The translations under genes were made by a program, and so were the position numbers. A stretch of 64,000 nucleotides of DNA. Origin: Candidatus Poribacteria bacterium. Its GTDB lineage: Bacteria; Poribacteria; WGA-4E; WGA-3G. The DNA lies in NCBI GenBank assembly GCA_026710795.1, contig JAPOQK010000003.1:1-64000 (forward strand). The letters run 5' to 3'. Positions 54,417 through 63,275 of this stretch are shown here, in pieces. The number at the start of each line of letters is the position of its first letter. Position 1 is the stretch's first letter. Below the pieces are notes generated by a model that made no database searches, was not told the DNA's origin, and saw only the letters and a list, made by a program, of their open reading frames with translations.

Positions 54417-55883
54417 ATGGAAAAAGATAAACGTCCAAATATACTGTGGTATTGCACAGACCAACAACGTTTTGATACTATTGGTGCGTTAGGAAATCCA
54501 CATATCAACACGCCAAGACTTGACGAATTCGTCCGTCAATCAACATCATTTACACACGCCTATTGCCAATCGCCTATATGCACACCCTCTCGCGCAAGTT
54601 TTATGACCGGTATGTATCCTTCAGCTATAAGCGTTACCGGGAACGGCAATCCGGTTTTTCCTGAATATTATGAAGATAGGCTAATCTCACATGTGCTTGC
54701 TGAAAACGGTTATGACTGTGGATTGATCGGCAAACTCCATCTCGCAAGTGCGTTTGATGGGCAAGAAAATCGCGTGAATGACGGATATCGCTACTTTCAA
54801 TATAGCCATGACCACGGAAAACCAAAAGCATTCGGACACGAATACGCAGATTGGTTACGCGAACAGGGTGAGGACCTTGGAAAACTTCTGCAACAACGCG
54901 TAGTTGTGCAACAACCGAAGAAAAAAACAGGACGTTTTCCTGAACCAACACCAGATTGTGACAATATCCCTCCCCATCTCCACCAAACCTATTGGTGTAC
55001 TGAAAAAACGATTGAATTCATCAACAAAAATCGCAAGAAAGACCAACCTTGGATGCTAAACATCAATCCGTTTGACCCGCATCCAGGTTTTGATGCACCT
55101 TGGGAATATTATCGACGGTATGACCCAGAAACCCTGCCCGGTTGTCACTTTCAGGAAAGCGATATCTCCTTTCAAGCAAAATTAACAGATGCGGGAATCG
55201 ATTTTCAATCTCAGGCAAAGCCACCAGCCGAGTGGGACGATAAGCAGATGCAGGCTTCATATTACGCTATGATAGAACAACTTGACCATGAATTTGGACG
55301 TGTACTTGACTACCTTGATACTGAAGGACTACGTGAGAACACCATCGTAATTTTTACCTCCGACCACGGGGAATCACTTGGAGACCACGGGTTAGCATAC
55401 AAAGGGTGTCGTTTTTATGAAGGTTTATCCCGTGTGCCACTTATCATTTCCTATCCGACTGATTTCATGAAAAACGTGCAAAGCGACGCACTCGTTGAAT
55501 TACTTGACATCGTTCCTACACTATACGACGTATTAGGTATAGACATCCCTTATTACGTTCAGGGTAAATCGATCACGCCATTGTTGCGCGGTGATACACC
55601 TGTTCATGAACATCGCGAGGCTGTTCGTTGCGAATTCTTCGGGGCACTCGCAACGCCAGACCAGACTCATGCCACCATGTATCGCAACAGACGATGGAAA
55701 CTTGTCACATATCATCAAAAAGGAATTTGCGAGTTGTACGACCTTGACAATGACCCATGGGAACACAACGACCTCTCCGAACATGACGATTTTCAAGATA
55801 TCAAGTGGGAGCTGATGCAAAAGAGTTTCGACGCAACTGTCTACGCACATCCACAAATGGTACCCCGAGTCGCTTCACATTAG
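54417..55883 (+). CDS. Type I sulfatase
   Basis: Hydrolyses a sulfate ester. RPNILWYCTDQQRFDTIG supplies the first metal Asp pair. C55-T-P-S-R59 (ICTPSRASFMTGMYP) is the formylglycine site, with Cys to be oxidised by a maturase. EFGRVLDYLDTEGLRENTIVIFTSDHGESLGDHG contains the remaining metal ligands (TSDHG). No signal peptide, so cytoplasmic or exported by another route. Length 488. AAGGAAAA precedes the ATG. The 636-residue membrane protein gene follows after 55 bases, suggesting transport of the substrate or product. Natural substrate not predictable. Confidence 0.95.
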   Translation: MEKDKRPNILWYCTDQQRFDTIGALGNPHINTPRLDEFVRQSTSFTHAYCQSPICTPSRASFMTGMYPSAISVTGNGNPVFPEYYEDRLISHVLAENGYDCGLIGKLHLASAFDGQENRVNDGYRYFQYSHDHGKPKAFGHEYADWLREQGEDLGKLLQQRVVVQQPKKKTGRFPEPTPDCDNIPPHLHQTYWCTEKTIEFINKNRKKDQPWMLNINPFDPHPGFDAPWEYYRRYDPETLPGCHFQESDISFQAKLTDAGIDFQSQAKPPAEWDDKQMQASYYAMIEQLDHEFGRVLDYLDTEGLRENTIVIFTSDHGESLGDHGLAYKGCRFYEGLSRVPLIISYPTDFMKNVQSDALVELLDIVPTLYDVLGIDIPYYVQGKSITPLLRGDTPVHEHREAVRCEFFGALATPDQTHATMYRNRRWKLVTYHQKGICELYDLDNDPWEHNDLSEHDDFQDIKWELMQKSFDATVYAHPQMVPRVASH

Positions 55884-55938
55884 TGGCTAACCTATTCCAA
55901 TTTCAGAAGTATCTGTTTGTAAAGCGAGGAATAAATAG

Positions 55939-57849
55939 ATGACCTTGAGGGCAATACTCATCGGTTTAGCACTCGTCATCGTTCAAACAGCAATCACTCC
56001 ATATAACGACTACTACCTTCAAGGGACAGACATATCCGGTAATCACTTCCCTTTAGGGGCAGTCTTTACACTGATTTTTCTTACGCTTGTCATAAATCCT
56101 GTTGTAAAAAAGATATTACCGCGAGCGCAGCTAAATCCTGCAGAGTTGATTGTAATTTGGGTGATGATGGGTGTAAGTTCAGCCATACCATCAAAAGGGA
56201 TGATTGGCTTCTTGCTGCCGTATTTAGCTGCCCCAGTCTATTTTGCCACACCTGAAAACGAATGGGCAGAAACACTACACCCACACTTCCCAGAATGGTT
56301 GATTGTGTGGGATAAAAACGCAGTCACCAATTTCTATGAAGGAGAATCGTTTGTTCCGTGGGTGCTCTGGATAAAGCCGATACTTGTGTGGACAGTTTTT
56401 ATCCTTTTGCTCTATTGTTTAACAATCTGTGTCTCAATCATTTTACGAAAACAGTGGGTTGAGCGCGAAAGATTTATATTTCCCCTCGTGACCATTCCCG
56501 TAGAAATGGTACAGCAAACCGCAACACAAGGCAGATTAAACGGCTTTTTCAACAAAAAAATCCTCTGGATAGGGTTTGGGATTGCTGCAGCATTTCATCT
56601 ACTCAACGGATTGCACGAGTACGTACCCGCACTACCTTCTATTCCAAATCGGTACGACCTTTACGCGCCCTTCACGGAACGTCCATGGATTGTTATGAGA
56701 TGGTGGCCCCAGTTTCGTTTCTTCCTCTATTTCTCTGTCATCGGTATAACCTACTTTCTTGCAATGGATGTATCTTTTAGTTGCTGGTTCTTCTTTCTCG
56801 TATTTAAGTTGCAGTACATCATAATCAACGCATTTGCAATCCCTATCAGTCCATGGATTTGTGCAAGGGGACAGACAATGGCTGCATACGTAGTCATGGT
56901 TATTGCTTTTCTGATTAACAGTCGAAGGCACATCATGGATATTGTAAAGCGAACATTTCAACAATCTTCAACCACAGCAATTGACGATTCAAATGAAGTG
57001 TTACCGTATAGATGGGCAGTAATTGGAGGTTTTATTAGTTTCCTGTTACTTGTTATGCTCTGTGCTTATGCTGGGATGTCGCTATGGGTTGCCTGTAGCA
57101 TTATTGCGTTGTTCCTGATTGCTTCTATCGCGCTATCGTGGATGGTGGTCAATGGCGGTATGTTGCTGATTCAAGCACCGATGTACCCCGTAGAATACTT
57201 TGAGATCGTTACCGGTTCAAGGATCATCAATGCCAATAGTTTAGCACTCTTAGGTTTTCAACGCGTCATGATGCGGGACTGGGGAGGAATTCTAATGCCG
57301 AGTGTTCTGCACGGGTTCAAAGCTGCAGACCCACTAAACTTGAATCGTAAAAGGATACTCGGTGCAATGATGCTTGCGATTACTGTCGCTATTGGTGTTT
57401 CGTTCGCAGCATCTCTACCTTTGATATATGAAAAAGGGGGAGTAAACTTACAGCGAGGACCATTCGTCGGTGCTCCGAGATACCTAAATCATATCGTATC
57501 CTTAATTCAGTATCCCAGAGATATGAAATTGGGTGAGGCGTACAGCATGCTTTTAGGTGTTGGTATCACTTCATTTCTACTCGTCATGCAACGTCAATTT
57601 ATGTGGTGGCAAATTCACCCTATCGGCTATGTGATGGGTGCAGTTTATTCCTCCTATTTCCTCTGGTCTTGTATGTTTATTGGGTGGTTTCTGAAGTTCT
57701 TAATATTAAAATCTGGTGGAATAGGATACTATCGACGATTCCGACCCCTGTTTATGGGACTAATAATTGGTGAGTTTGGTATAGTCGGTGCTTGGATGGT
57801 ACTCGGTATATTTACCGGTGTAAATTACCAGTACGCACTACCAGGGTAA
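55939..57849 (+). CDS. Polytopic membrane protein of 636 residues, DUF6784/6785-like (paralogue 2)
   Basis: Paralogue of the protein at 39928-41838, same length. Shared blocks: FATPENEWAETLHPHFPEW, SIILRKQWVERERFIFPLVTIPVEMV and QRQFMWWQIHPIGYVMG. About twelve hydrophobic spans are visible. Unknown function; no transport motif is obvious. Here it lies 55 bases after a sulfatase, whereas copy 1 lies beside an NHL-repeat gene, so the pair may serve different substrates. GCGAGGAA before the ATG is a plausible ribosome site. Confidence 0.7.
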   Translation: MTLRAILIGLALVIVQTAITPYNDYYLQGTDISGNHFPLGAVFTLIFLTLVINPVVKKILPRAQLNPAELIVIWVMMGVSSAIPSKGMIGFLLPYLAAPVYFATPENEWAETLHPHFPEWLIVWDKNAVTNFYEGESFVPWVLWIKPILVWTVFILLLYCLTICVSIILRKQWVERERFIFPLVTIPVEMVQQTATQGRLNGFFNKKILWIGFGIAAAFHLLNGLHEYVPALPSIPNRYDLYAPFTERPWIVMRWWPQFRFFLYFSVIGITYFLAMDVSFSCWFFFLVFKLQYIIINAFAIPISPWICARGQTMAAYVVMVIAFLINSRRHIMDIVKRTFQQSSTTAIDDSNEVLPYRWAVIGGFISFLLLVMLCAYAGMSLWVACSIIALFLIASIALSWMVVNGGMLLIQAPMYPVEYFEIVTGSRIINANSLALLGFQRVMMRDWGGILMPSVLHGFKAADPLNLNRKRILGAMMLAITVAIGVSFAASLPLIYEKGGVNLQRGPFVGAPRYLNHIVSLIQYPRDMKLGEAYSMLLGVGITSFLLVMQRQFMWWQIHPIGYVMGAVYSSYFLWSCMFIGWFLKFLILKSGGIGYYRRFRPLFMGLIIGEFGIVGAWMVLGIFTGVNYQYALPG

Positions 57850-57879
57850 CCGAATATGGTTAAAATTACTATTTTTCAG

Positions 57880-57908
57880 TTGTGTATTTTTGACAGTTTT
57901 GCTACAAT
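57880..57908 (+). promoter_or_regulatory. Possible promoter of LamG gene 1
   Basis: TTGTGT (57880-57885), 17 bases, TACAAT (57903-57908) with TGC before the -10. It is 186 bases upstream of the ATG; the leader is AT-rich. Confidence 0.35.
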
Positions 57909-58093
57909 TAATCACATATCAAGGTATTAATGTATTAATTATGACCAATTGCAACTACGAAATATAATATCCGTTATTGTTTTATAATGAATAAACCGAA
58001 ATTAGACTTGAGAATACTAACACTACTTCCTAAATTAAAAATACATTTAATATCGGGAGTAGAATCAACTGCATATATTGGAGGAAAACACAG

Positions 58094-58894
58094 ATGAAAT
58101 TTAACAATCAGAGTAAATCTGTGCTACTTTGTTTAGGTATCATCATCTTTGTGCTGTCGGCTACTGCTATCATCCATGCACGAGTCATTGAAGATTCAAA
58201 TGTTGAAGTTGTCTACCTTTTTGACGAAGGAGAAGGTGATGTTGCATTAGATTCTTCTCCAAATGAGAGGAATGGAACAATCATCGGGGCTCAATATGTC
58301 AACGGTGTCTTTGGTACTGGTCTACAATATGATGGAGTAGACGATAACCTTATTATTGATGGATATGCTGGTGTCGGTGGACAAGATCCCAGAACAACTC
58401 TCTTCTGGTTTAAATCCGACGGAACAAGAGAGCATTCATGGGCGAAATGGGGACCGAATGCTGCCGGTGAAAAATACTACATTCGTGCTCATGTCACAGG
58501 TCAAGAATGTTACTTAAGAATTGAGGTAAACGGAGGACAAAACTACGGAAACGACGACGTGTGTGATGGTGAGTGGCACCATTGTGCCGTTGTTTTCCCC
58601 GCAGGTGCAGACTCCGTGCAAGACCACCACCTTTATGTGGATGGTGTGCTACAAGATAAAATAGGAAACGATAGAGTGATGGACACCAATTCAGTAGCAC
58701 AAGATGTTAACATCGGTGCCCGTCTGACAGGACACGGATTTCTGTTAGGTGCTATAGATGAACTTGCTATTTTTAGCACTGACTTAGATGCGGATCAAAT
58801 TAACGATATCAAAGATAATGGTTTATACGGCAGTGTTAGTGTTGACCCGCAAGACAAGTTAGCAACAAGTTGGGGAAGGATCAAAAAGTACTAA
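58094..58894 (+). CDS. Exported LamG-domain protein 1
   Basis: A signal peptide (ending IHA, about residue 29) is followed by one concanavalin-like LamG domain of about 200 residues. VVYLFDEGEGDVALDSSPNERNGTI is the usual opening; EWHHCAVVFP and LYVDGVLQDK are the jelly-roll core, and LGAIDELAIFSTDLDADQI the closing strand. Such domains bind glycans or protein surfaces; no catalytic residue is evident. The end, DPQDKLATSWGRIKKY, recurs in the second LamG gene. GGAGGAAAA precedes the ATG. Terminator follows at 58920. Confidence 0.9.
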   Translation: MKFNNQSKSVLLCLGIIIFVLSATAIIHARVIEDSNVEVVYLFDEGEGDVALDSSPNERNGTIIGAQYVNGVFGTGLQYDGVDDNLIIDGYAGVGGQDPRTTLFWFKSDGTREHSWAKWGPNAAGEKYYIRAHVTGQECYLRIEVNGGQNYGNDDVCDGEWHHCAVVFPAGADSVQDHHLYVDGVLQDKIGNDRVMDTNSVAQDVNIGARLTGHGFLLGAIDELAIFSTDLDADQINDIKDNGLYGSVSVDPQDKLATSWGRIKKY

Positions 58895-58919
58895 AATAGA
58901 ATAAGATACCAATATTAAT

Positions 58920-58957
58920 CAGGTCTCTAAGATGATTAACATCATCTTAGAGACCTG
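58920..58957. terminator. Bidirectional terminator after LamG gene 1
   Basis: A perfect 17-bp stem with a TAAC loop (AGGTCTCTAAGATGAT at 58921-58936 pairs with 58941-58956) followed by TACTTTTT. It separates two convergent genes. Confidence 0.85.
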
Positions 58958-59029
58958 TACTTTTTATAAACGCACTGTTATTAGTTGACGGTCCTGCAAA
59001 CACAACCAATCACAATTACCTGAATCGGT

Positions 59030-59542
59030 TTAAAAATAGGCATGTATACCCATACCTACGTAAACCCCTGCAAGACCCTTGGTATCTGATTCATAAGTTT
59101 CCCTACCAAATCCTTGACCAACTTCTACATTTAATCCGAGAGGAATCCCTCCAAGTGAGAACACAAGCTCACCGCCAAAGGCGATACCAGCTGCAAGTGT
59201 TGTAGTCAGCATGTCTTCCTCACTCTTATATTGCCATGCACCTTCTAAGGTGAAATAAAGTCGGGATATATTCCACGTACCATGGTGTTCGAATATGGCA
59301 TACGAAACACCAGCACCTATCATATGATCACTATCCTTGTCATTAAGAATAATACGTCCGACAGTTTGAAGATACAACGGTGCCAGTCCTGTATAGCGAA
59401 AACTAACTCCGCCAAACTCAGGAGTCGCGCCCTGAAGTCCAATACCAAAGTCTTTATTGAGGTTAGGTTTTTGGGCATGAGTTGAAAAACTAAATGCTAC
59501 CAGTAAAAAAGTACAAATTATGACGAATAAAAAACGTTTCAT
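59030..59542 (-). CDS. Small outer-membrane beta-barrel protein
   Basis: 170 residues with a signal peptide ending HAQ (about 1-24). The mature part alternates aromatic/hydrophobic and polar residues in about eight strands (GVSFRYTGLAPLYLQTVGRIIL, RLYFTLEGAWQYK). It ends VGMGIHAYF, with the terminal Phe used by the barrel-assembly machinery. This fits an eight-stranded OmpA/OmpW-like barrel; no loop function is evident. GAAAA-type ribosome site only. It lies between the two LamG genes, on the opposite strand. Confidence 0.75.
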   Translation of the reverse strand: MKRFLFVIICTFLLVAFSFSTHAQKPNLNKDFGIGLQGATPEFGGVSFRYTGLAPLYLQTVGRIILNDKDSDHMIGAGVSYAIFEHHGTWNISRLYFTLEGAWQYKSEEDMLTTTLAAGIAFGGELVFSLGGIPLGLNVEVGQGFGRETYESDTKGLAGVYVGMGIHAYF

Positions 59543-59603
59543 TATTGTTTTCCTTGATTGGGTTCTATATGGTACCCGGTTAAAATGTAGAATTACCTTT
59601 CGC

Positions 59604-61154
59604 TTACTGTGAAATCAATATAGTCAATCGATTTGGTTCAGTTGAGGATGCATGATACATAAGGATATCCCTCTTTTTGTCATTATTGAGGTTAGCAAGC
59701 CAAGTGTATTCTTCATAAGTAGGCATGGTGACTGCTATTCTTTTGGATCGCTGAGAAAATAGTTCCTCTCCTTGCACCCCTCTAAAGATACGTAGATGTT
59801 TACCGCTTCTGCCTACCAATAGATCTAAACGTTCATTACCGTTTACATCCCCAAGTAACACAGGTGGAAATGCTGTCCTAATCGCTGTTTTATCTGGATG
59901 ACGAGATCTAATCTTACGGACATCATTGGGTTTATCAGGATAAGTTCCACCTTCCATGCGGTAGATTTCAAAATCCAAAGAACCGGAATGTGTCAGAAGT
60001 GAATCAATAATCATACCGATTGCCTTAAAAACATTGGGATTGATAGTGGTGATAGCAATGTCAGTCTGTCCGTCTCCATCAAAGTCTTGTTGCAGCAAAC
60101 CGAATGGAATACCATCGGACGCAATAGAAGTGCTAACTTGTGAGGCAAAGGTGGTGCTTCCATCTTGTGTTGGTATACCAAAATACACTTCGTAAGTGGA
60201 GTGCATGTGCCACAGATTACCACCCTTAAGCGAGAAAACACCAAGGTCCGCGACACCGTCACCGTTCATGTCAGATACCGTATGTAGCACCCTTCCTGTC
60301 AAATTTCCAAGCGGTTGATGGTCTTTGCGACGATAGCGAACCCCTTCCGGAGCAGCAAGTGTGGTAAGGTCATCGGAATCGAATACTACATCCGTCGTAA
60401 AAGTCGTCACATTTGAGGAAAAGAGACCTTTCTCGTTCTGATGGTATACCTCAAAATGTTCCCCATTCCAGAATACAAGATCGCTACGACCGTCACGATT
60501 ATAATCTGCTTGGTGAATACGACTTTGATCCCAAGGTGTATGTCTATATCCGTCTAATCTATAAAGTATATCCACATCCGTAGGAGGACCTATTTTTATA
60601 GGATTGGCGAAGGTGCCATCATCCATTTGAATGAAAACCCAGAAACCGTCGGAGTTCGGTACTACGAGATCATCACGGACATCTCCGTTTACATCACGAG
60701 TAATGTCTACATGCGGAATACCTTCATTGGGAGGCGGTGTATCAGAAGAAACGTTCACCAGTATATGTTCTGTTGCAGTTTCAAGATCAATCCAATACAA
60801 ACGACCATGTTCATAGGCAATCAATCGGTCGTGTCCATTGATGTTTGCAACATCGACAAATAAGATTTCAGGACGCAATGTTATGTTGAGTTTTGAAACC
60901 CATTTGGAATTGTCAAACACATAGATCCGTAGTAATCTGTTGTTGTTTTGATTGATGTTAACCACGGCAAGTTCGGCAATAGAGTTACCAAGAAAGAAAC
61001 CTGTCAATACAGTTTGGTGATCCGCTGTACCTGTAACGACTTCGTGATGATCAAAAGCAATTTTCGTTGACATCGGCATCGCTGAATCAGATGCTTCATT
61101 TTGCTTACCCGAACAACCCGACAGGCAAACTCCAATAATCAGTATGTAGAACAT
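59604..61154 (-). CDS. FG-GAP/VCBS-repeat lipoprotein
   Basis: From Met 61154 the signal is FYILIIGVCLSGCSG, a lipoprotein type. The rest (about 480 residues) contains several FG-GAP/VCBS repeats forming a propeller: DVNGDVRDDLVVPNSDG, DYNRDGRSDLVFWNGEH, DMNGDGVADLGVFSLKG, DFDGDGQTDIAITTIN and DVNGNERLDLLVGRSGK, each with the Asp-rich calcium loop. These are cell-surface ligand- or calcium-binding domains; no enzyme motif. The frame is open to 61253 but the added segment does not resemble a signal. The 400 bases up to the LamG gene hold no feature I can support. Confidence 0.85.
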   Translation of the reverse strand: MFYILIIGVCLSGCSGKQNEASDSAMPMSTKIAFDHHEVVTGTADHQTVLTGFFLGNSIAELAVVNINQNNNRLLRIYVFDNSKWVSKLNITLRPEILFVDVANINGHDRLIAYEHGRLYWIDLETATEHILVNVSSDTPPPNEGIPHVDITRDVNGDVRDDLVVPNSDGFWVFIQMDDGTFANPIKIGPPTDVDILYRLDGYRHTPWDQSRIHQADYNRDGRSDLVFWNGEHFEVYHQNEKGLFSSNVTTFTTDVVFDSDDLTTLAAPEGVRYRRKDHQPLGNLTGRVLHTVSDMNGDGVADLGVFSLKGGNLWHMHSTYEVYFGIPTQDGSTTFASQVSTSIASDGIPFGLLQQDFDGDGQTDIAITTINPNVFKAIGMIIDSLLTHSGSLDFEIYRMEGGTYPDKPNDVRKIRSRHPDKTAIRTAFPPVLLGDVNGNERLDLLVGRSGKHLRIFRGVQGEELFSQRSKRIAVTMPTYEEYTWLANLNNDKKRDILMYHASSTEPNRLTILISQ

Positions 61155-61557
61155 ACTTCGTAGAAAATACCTTATCCGTTTCCCTGTCAAACCTTGTTTT
61201 TCATACAGATAACTTATACAAAATAAGTTGCAATTAATCATATATATATCCACTGAATCTCTCTGTCAGAATTGCCTGAACTGCTAAGTTGAGATTATTG
61301 TATGATGTAATGTTGTGTGTTGCCATAGTAGATTATACGTTGTAAAATATACGAGTCATTTCAAAACGTTGTGTTTGTTAATGGAGATTATTGCTTTCAA
61401 TTTTACTTGATTTTAATGTGTATAGCAATTAGAATTTAGGTTGAGTTTATGTTTTCTCTTGTTTATACAATGGTATTTTGGTAATATTTCCGAATAGAAA
61501 TCTGATTATATTTCTGAGTTAAATACACTTATGCTGCATAATTATGTTGGAGGAAAA

Positions 61558-62358
61558 ATGAAATATAGATGTCAAAATAGAAGAACATTAGTATGGTTAA
61601 CAGCGCTTATTTTATCGGTGTCAATTGTCGGTATTATCCATGCAGCTGCGATAGAGAAGGGGACTATTGAGGTAGCATATCTCCTTGATGAGAATGACGG
61701 TAATGTTGCCAAAGATATTTCTGGAAACGAACGACATGGTGAAATCACTGGTGCAAAACGCGTTGAAGGTGTGTTCGGAAAAGCTTTAGAATATGATGGA
61801 ACCGACGACAATCTCATTGTTACAGGATATAACGGCATCGGTGGTACTGAACCAAGAACAACTGTTTTTTGGTTTAAATCAGCAACAGTACGCGAACATT
61901 CTTGGGTCAAATGGGGAGTGAATTCTCCAAGCCAAAAATACTACATCCGCGCACACGTCAGAGGAAATGAGTGCAATTTGCGTGTAGAAATCAACAGTGG
62001 AAACAATTTTGGCACTGACAACGTGTGCGATGGTGAATGGCATCATTGTGCTGTCGTTTTTCCTGAAAGGTCAGATGCGGTGAAAGATCACGATCTATAT
62101 GTAGACGGTAAACTTCAGGAAAAAGAGGGTACAGAATTTGCAATGGATACTAACATTGATACCCAAGCTGTCAATATTGGTGCAAGATTGGCTAACCATG
62201 TCTTTATGCTCGGAACATTAGATGAAGTTGCTATATTCAACGTAGAGTTGAGTCTGAGACAGATTGATGCAATCCGTGATAACGGATTAAAAAGCGCACT
62301 CGGGGTTGATCCTCAAGAAAAATTAGCAACAAGTTGGGGAATGATCAAGTCATACTAA
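61558..62358 (+). CDS. Exported LamG-domain protein 2
   Basis: A paralogue of the protein at 58094-58894, with equal length (266 residues) when started at ATG 61558, which has GGAGGAAAA directly upstream; the longer frame from 61531 lacks this. Signal peptide ending IHA, LamG core (VAYLLDENDGNVAKDISGNERHGEI, EWHHCAVVFP, LDEVAIFNVELSL), and the same C-terminus, DPQEKLATSWGMIKSY. The intergenic DNA is not shared, so this is likely an old duplication. The 3' end overlaps the convergent PhyH-type gene by four bases. Confidence 0.9.
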   Translation: MKYRCQNRRTLVWLTALILSVSIVGIIHAAAIEKGTIEVAYLLDENDGNVAKDISGNERHGEITGAKRVEGVFGKALEYDGTDDNLIVTGYNGIGGTEPRTTVFWFKSATVREHSWVKWGVNSPSQKYYIRAHVRGNECNLRVEINSGNNFGTDNVCDGEWHHCAVVFPERSDAVKDHDLYVDGKLQEKEGTEFAMDTNIDTQAVNIGARLANHVFMLGTLDEVAIFNVELSLRQIDAIRDNGLKSALGVDPQEKLATSWGMIKSY

Positions 62359-63188
62359 TCCCACAAATCAAGTCCTAATAACTTTCGTCCCAGAGGAGTT
62401 AATTCCGGTGATCCATAGTTGTTCGCTTCCCAACCACGTGGATCACCAGGATAGGGACCTCTGCCTAATGCTCTTCGTTCTCGCCATAACGTAAGTCGTT
62501 CTTGACGACGTTCTTCATTCATCGGATTCGGAGCACGATAATAGTTCATGTATTGTGCCAACCTGGGTTTGTCGGATGTATTACGTCCGTTACCGTGTGG
62601 CAGTGCCACATGCCAAATCAACAGTGATCCTGCCTTCGCTGGAACTTGTATAAATTTCTCTCTATATACTTCCGGTGTAAGTTCAGGAACCCATGGATTT
62701 TCTTCATCAATGAGTGATTTATGCGCACCAGGCCAACAAACAAAAGAACCTTGATTTTCTGCTGTATCTCTTAGGAACAAAACACCTTGCGTACTAAAGT
62801 GAACCGGAAGTTTAGAGGTGTCTGCATCCCAATGATACATCCCAAGATGATCCCATTCAGGATAATCAGGATGTTTAGGAGGTTTCATGTTGACCCTATC
62901 AATATGAACCCAGATTCTCTCAGTGCCATATACCTCGGTATATATTTGATAGATCGGTGGATGTTGGTAAACGTTCCACATTGCTTGATGAAAATACATT
63001 TCTACCATACCAGCACCGGGTTTGTGCGGTGCACGATACCAGTCGTTTGGATCTGAAGGATCCATCTCCAAATACGCAAAAATCGCATCAACGACTGCCT
63101 CACAGAGTTCAATCGGGACAGCATTTTCGATAACCATATATCCGTATTCATCAAAGTGGTCATGGTGTGCTTGTGTTAATATTGGCAT
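62355..63188 (-). CDS. PhyH (phytanoyl-CoA dioxygenase)-family Fe(II)/2-oxoglutarate oxygenase
   Basis: Double-stranded beta-helix with the facial triad: His119-W-Asp121 (MYHWDAD) and the distal His in ALPHGNGRN (about 198), with Arg nearby (PRLAQYMNYY) for 2-oxoglutarate. The N-terminal YGYMVIENAVP is the usual PhyH opening. The family is broad; small-molecule hydroxylases are likely, phytanoyl-CoA is not implied. No signal peptide. AAAGGA precedes the ATG. The family is abundant in Poribacteria as I recall. Confidence 0.92.
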   Translation of the reverse strand: MPILTQAHHDHFDEYGYMVIENAVPIELCEAVVDAIFAYLEMDPSDPNDWYRAPHKPGAGMVEMYFHQAMWNVYQHPPIYQIYTEVYGTERIWVHIDRVNMKPPKHPDYPEWDHLGMYHWDADTSKLPVHFSTQGVLFLRDTAENQGSFVCWPGAHKSLIDEENPWVPELTPEVYREKFIQVPAKAGSLLIWHVALPHGNGRNTSDKPRLAQYMNYYRAPNPMNEERRQERLTLWRERRALGRGPYPGDPRGWEANNYGSPELTPLGRKLLGLDLWD

Positions 63189-63275
63189 TTTTGGTCCTTT
63201 ACATTAGTGTGTTGCTCAAATCACAGTAGTATTTCTCAAATTATAACACATCTAATGTAAAATTCAATAGAAGAA

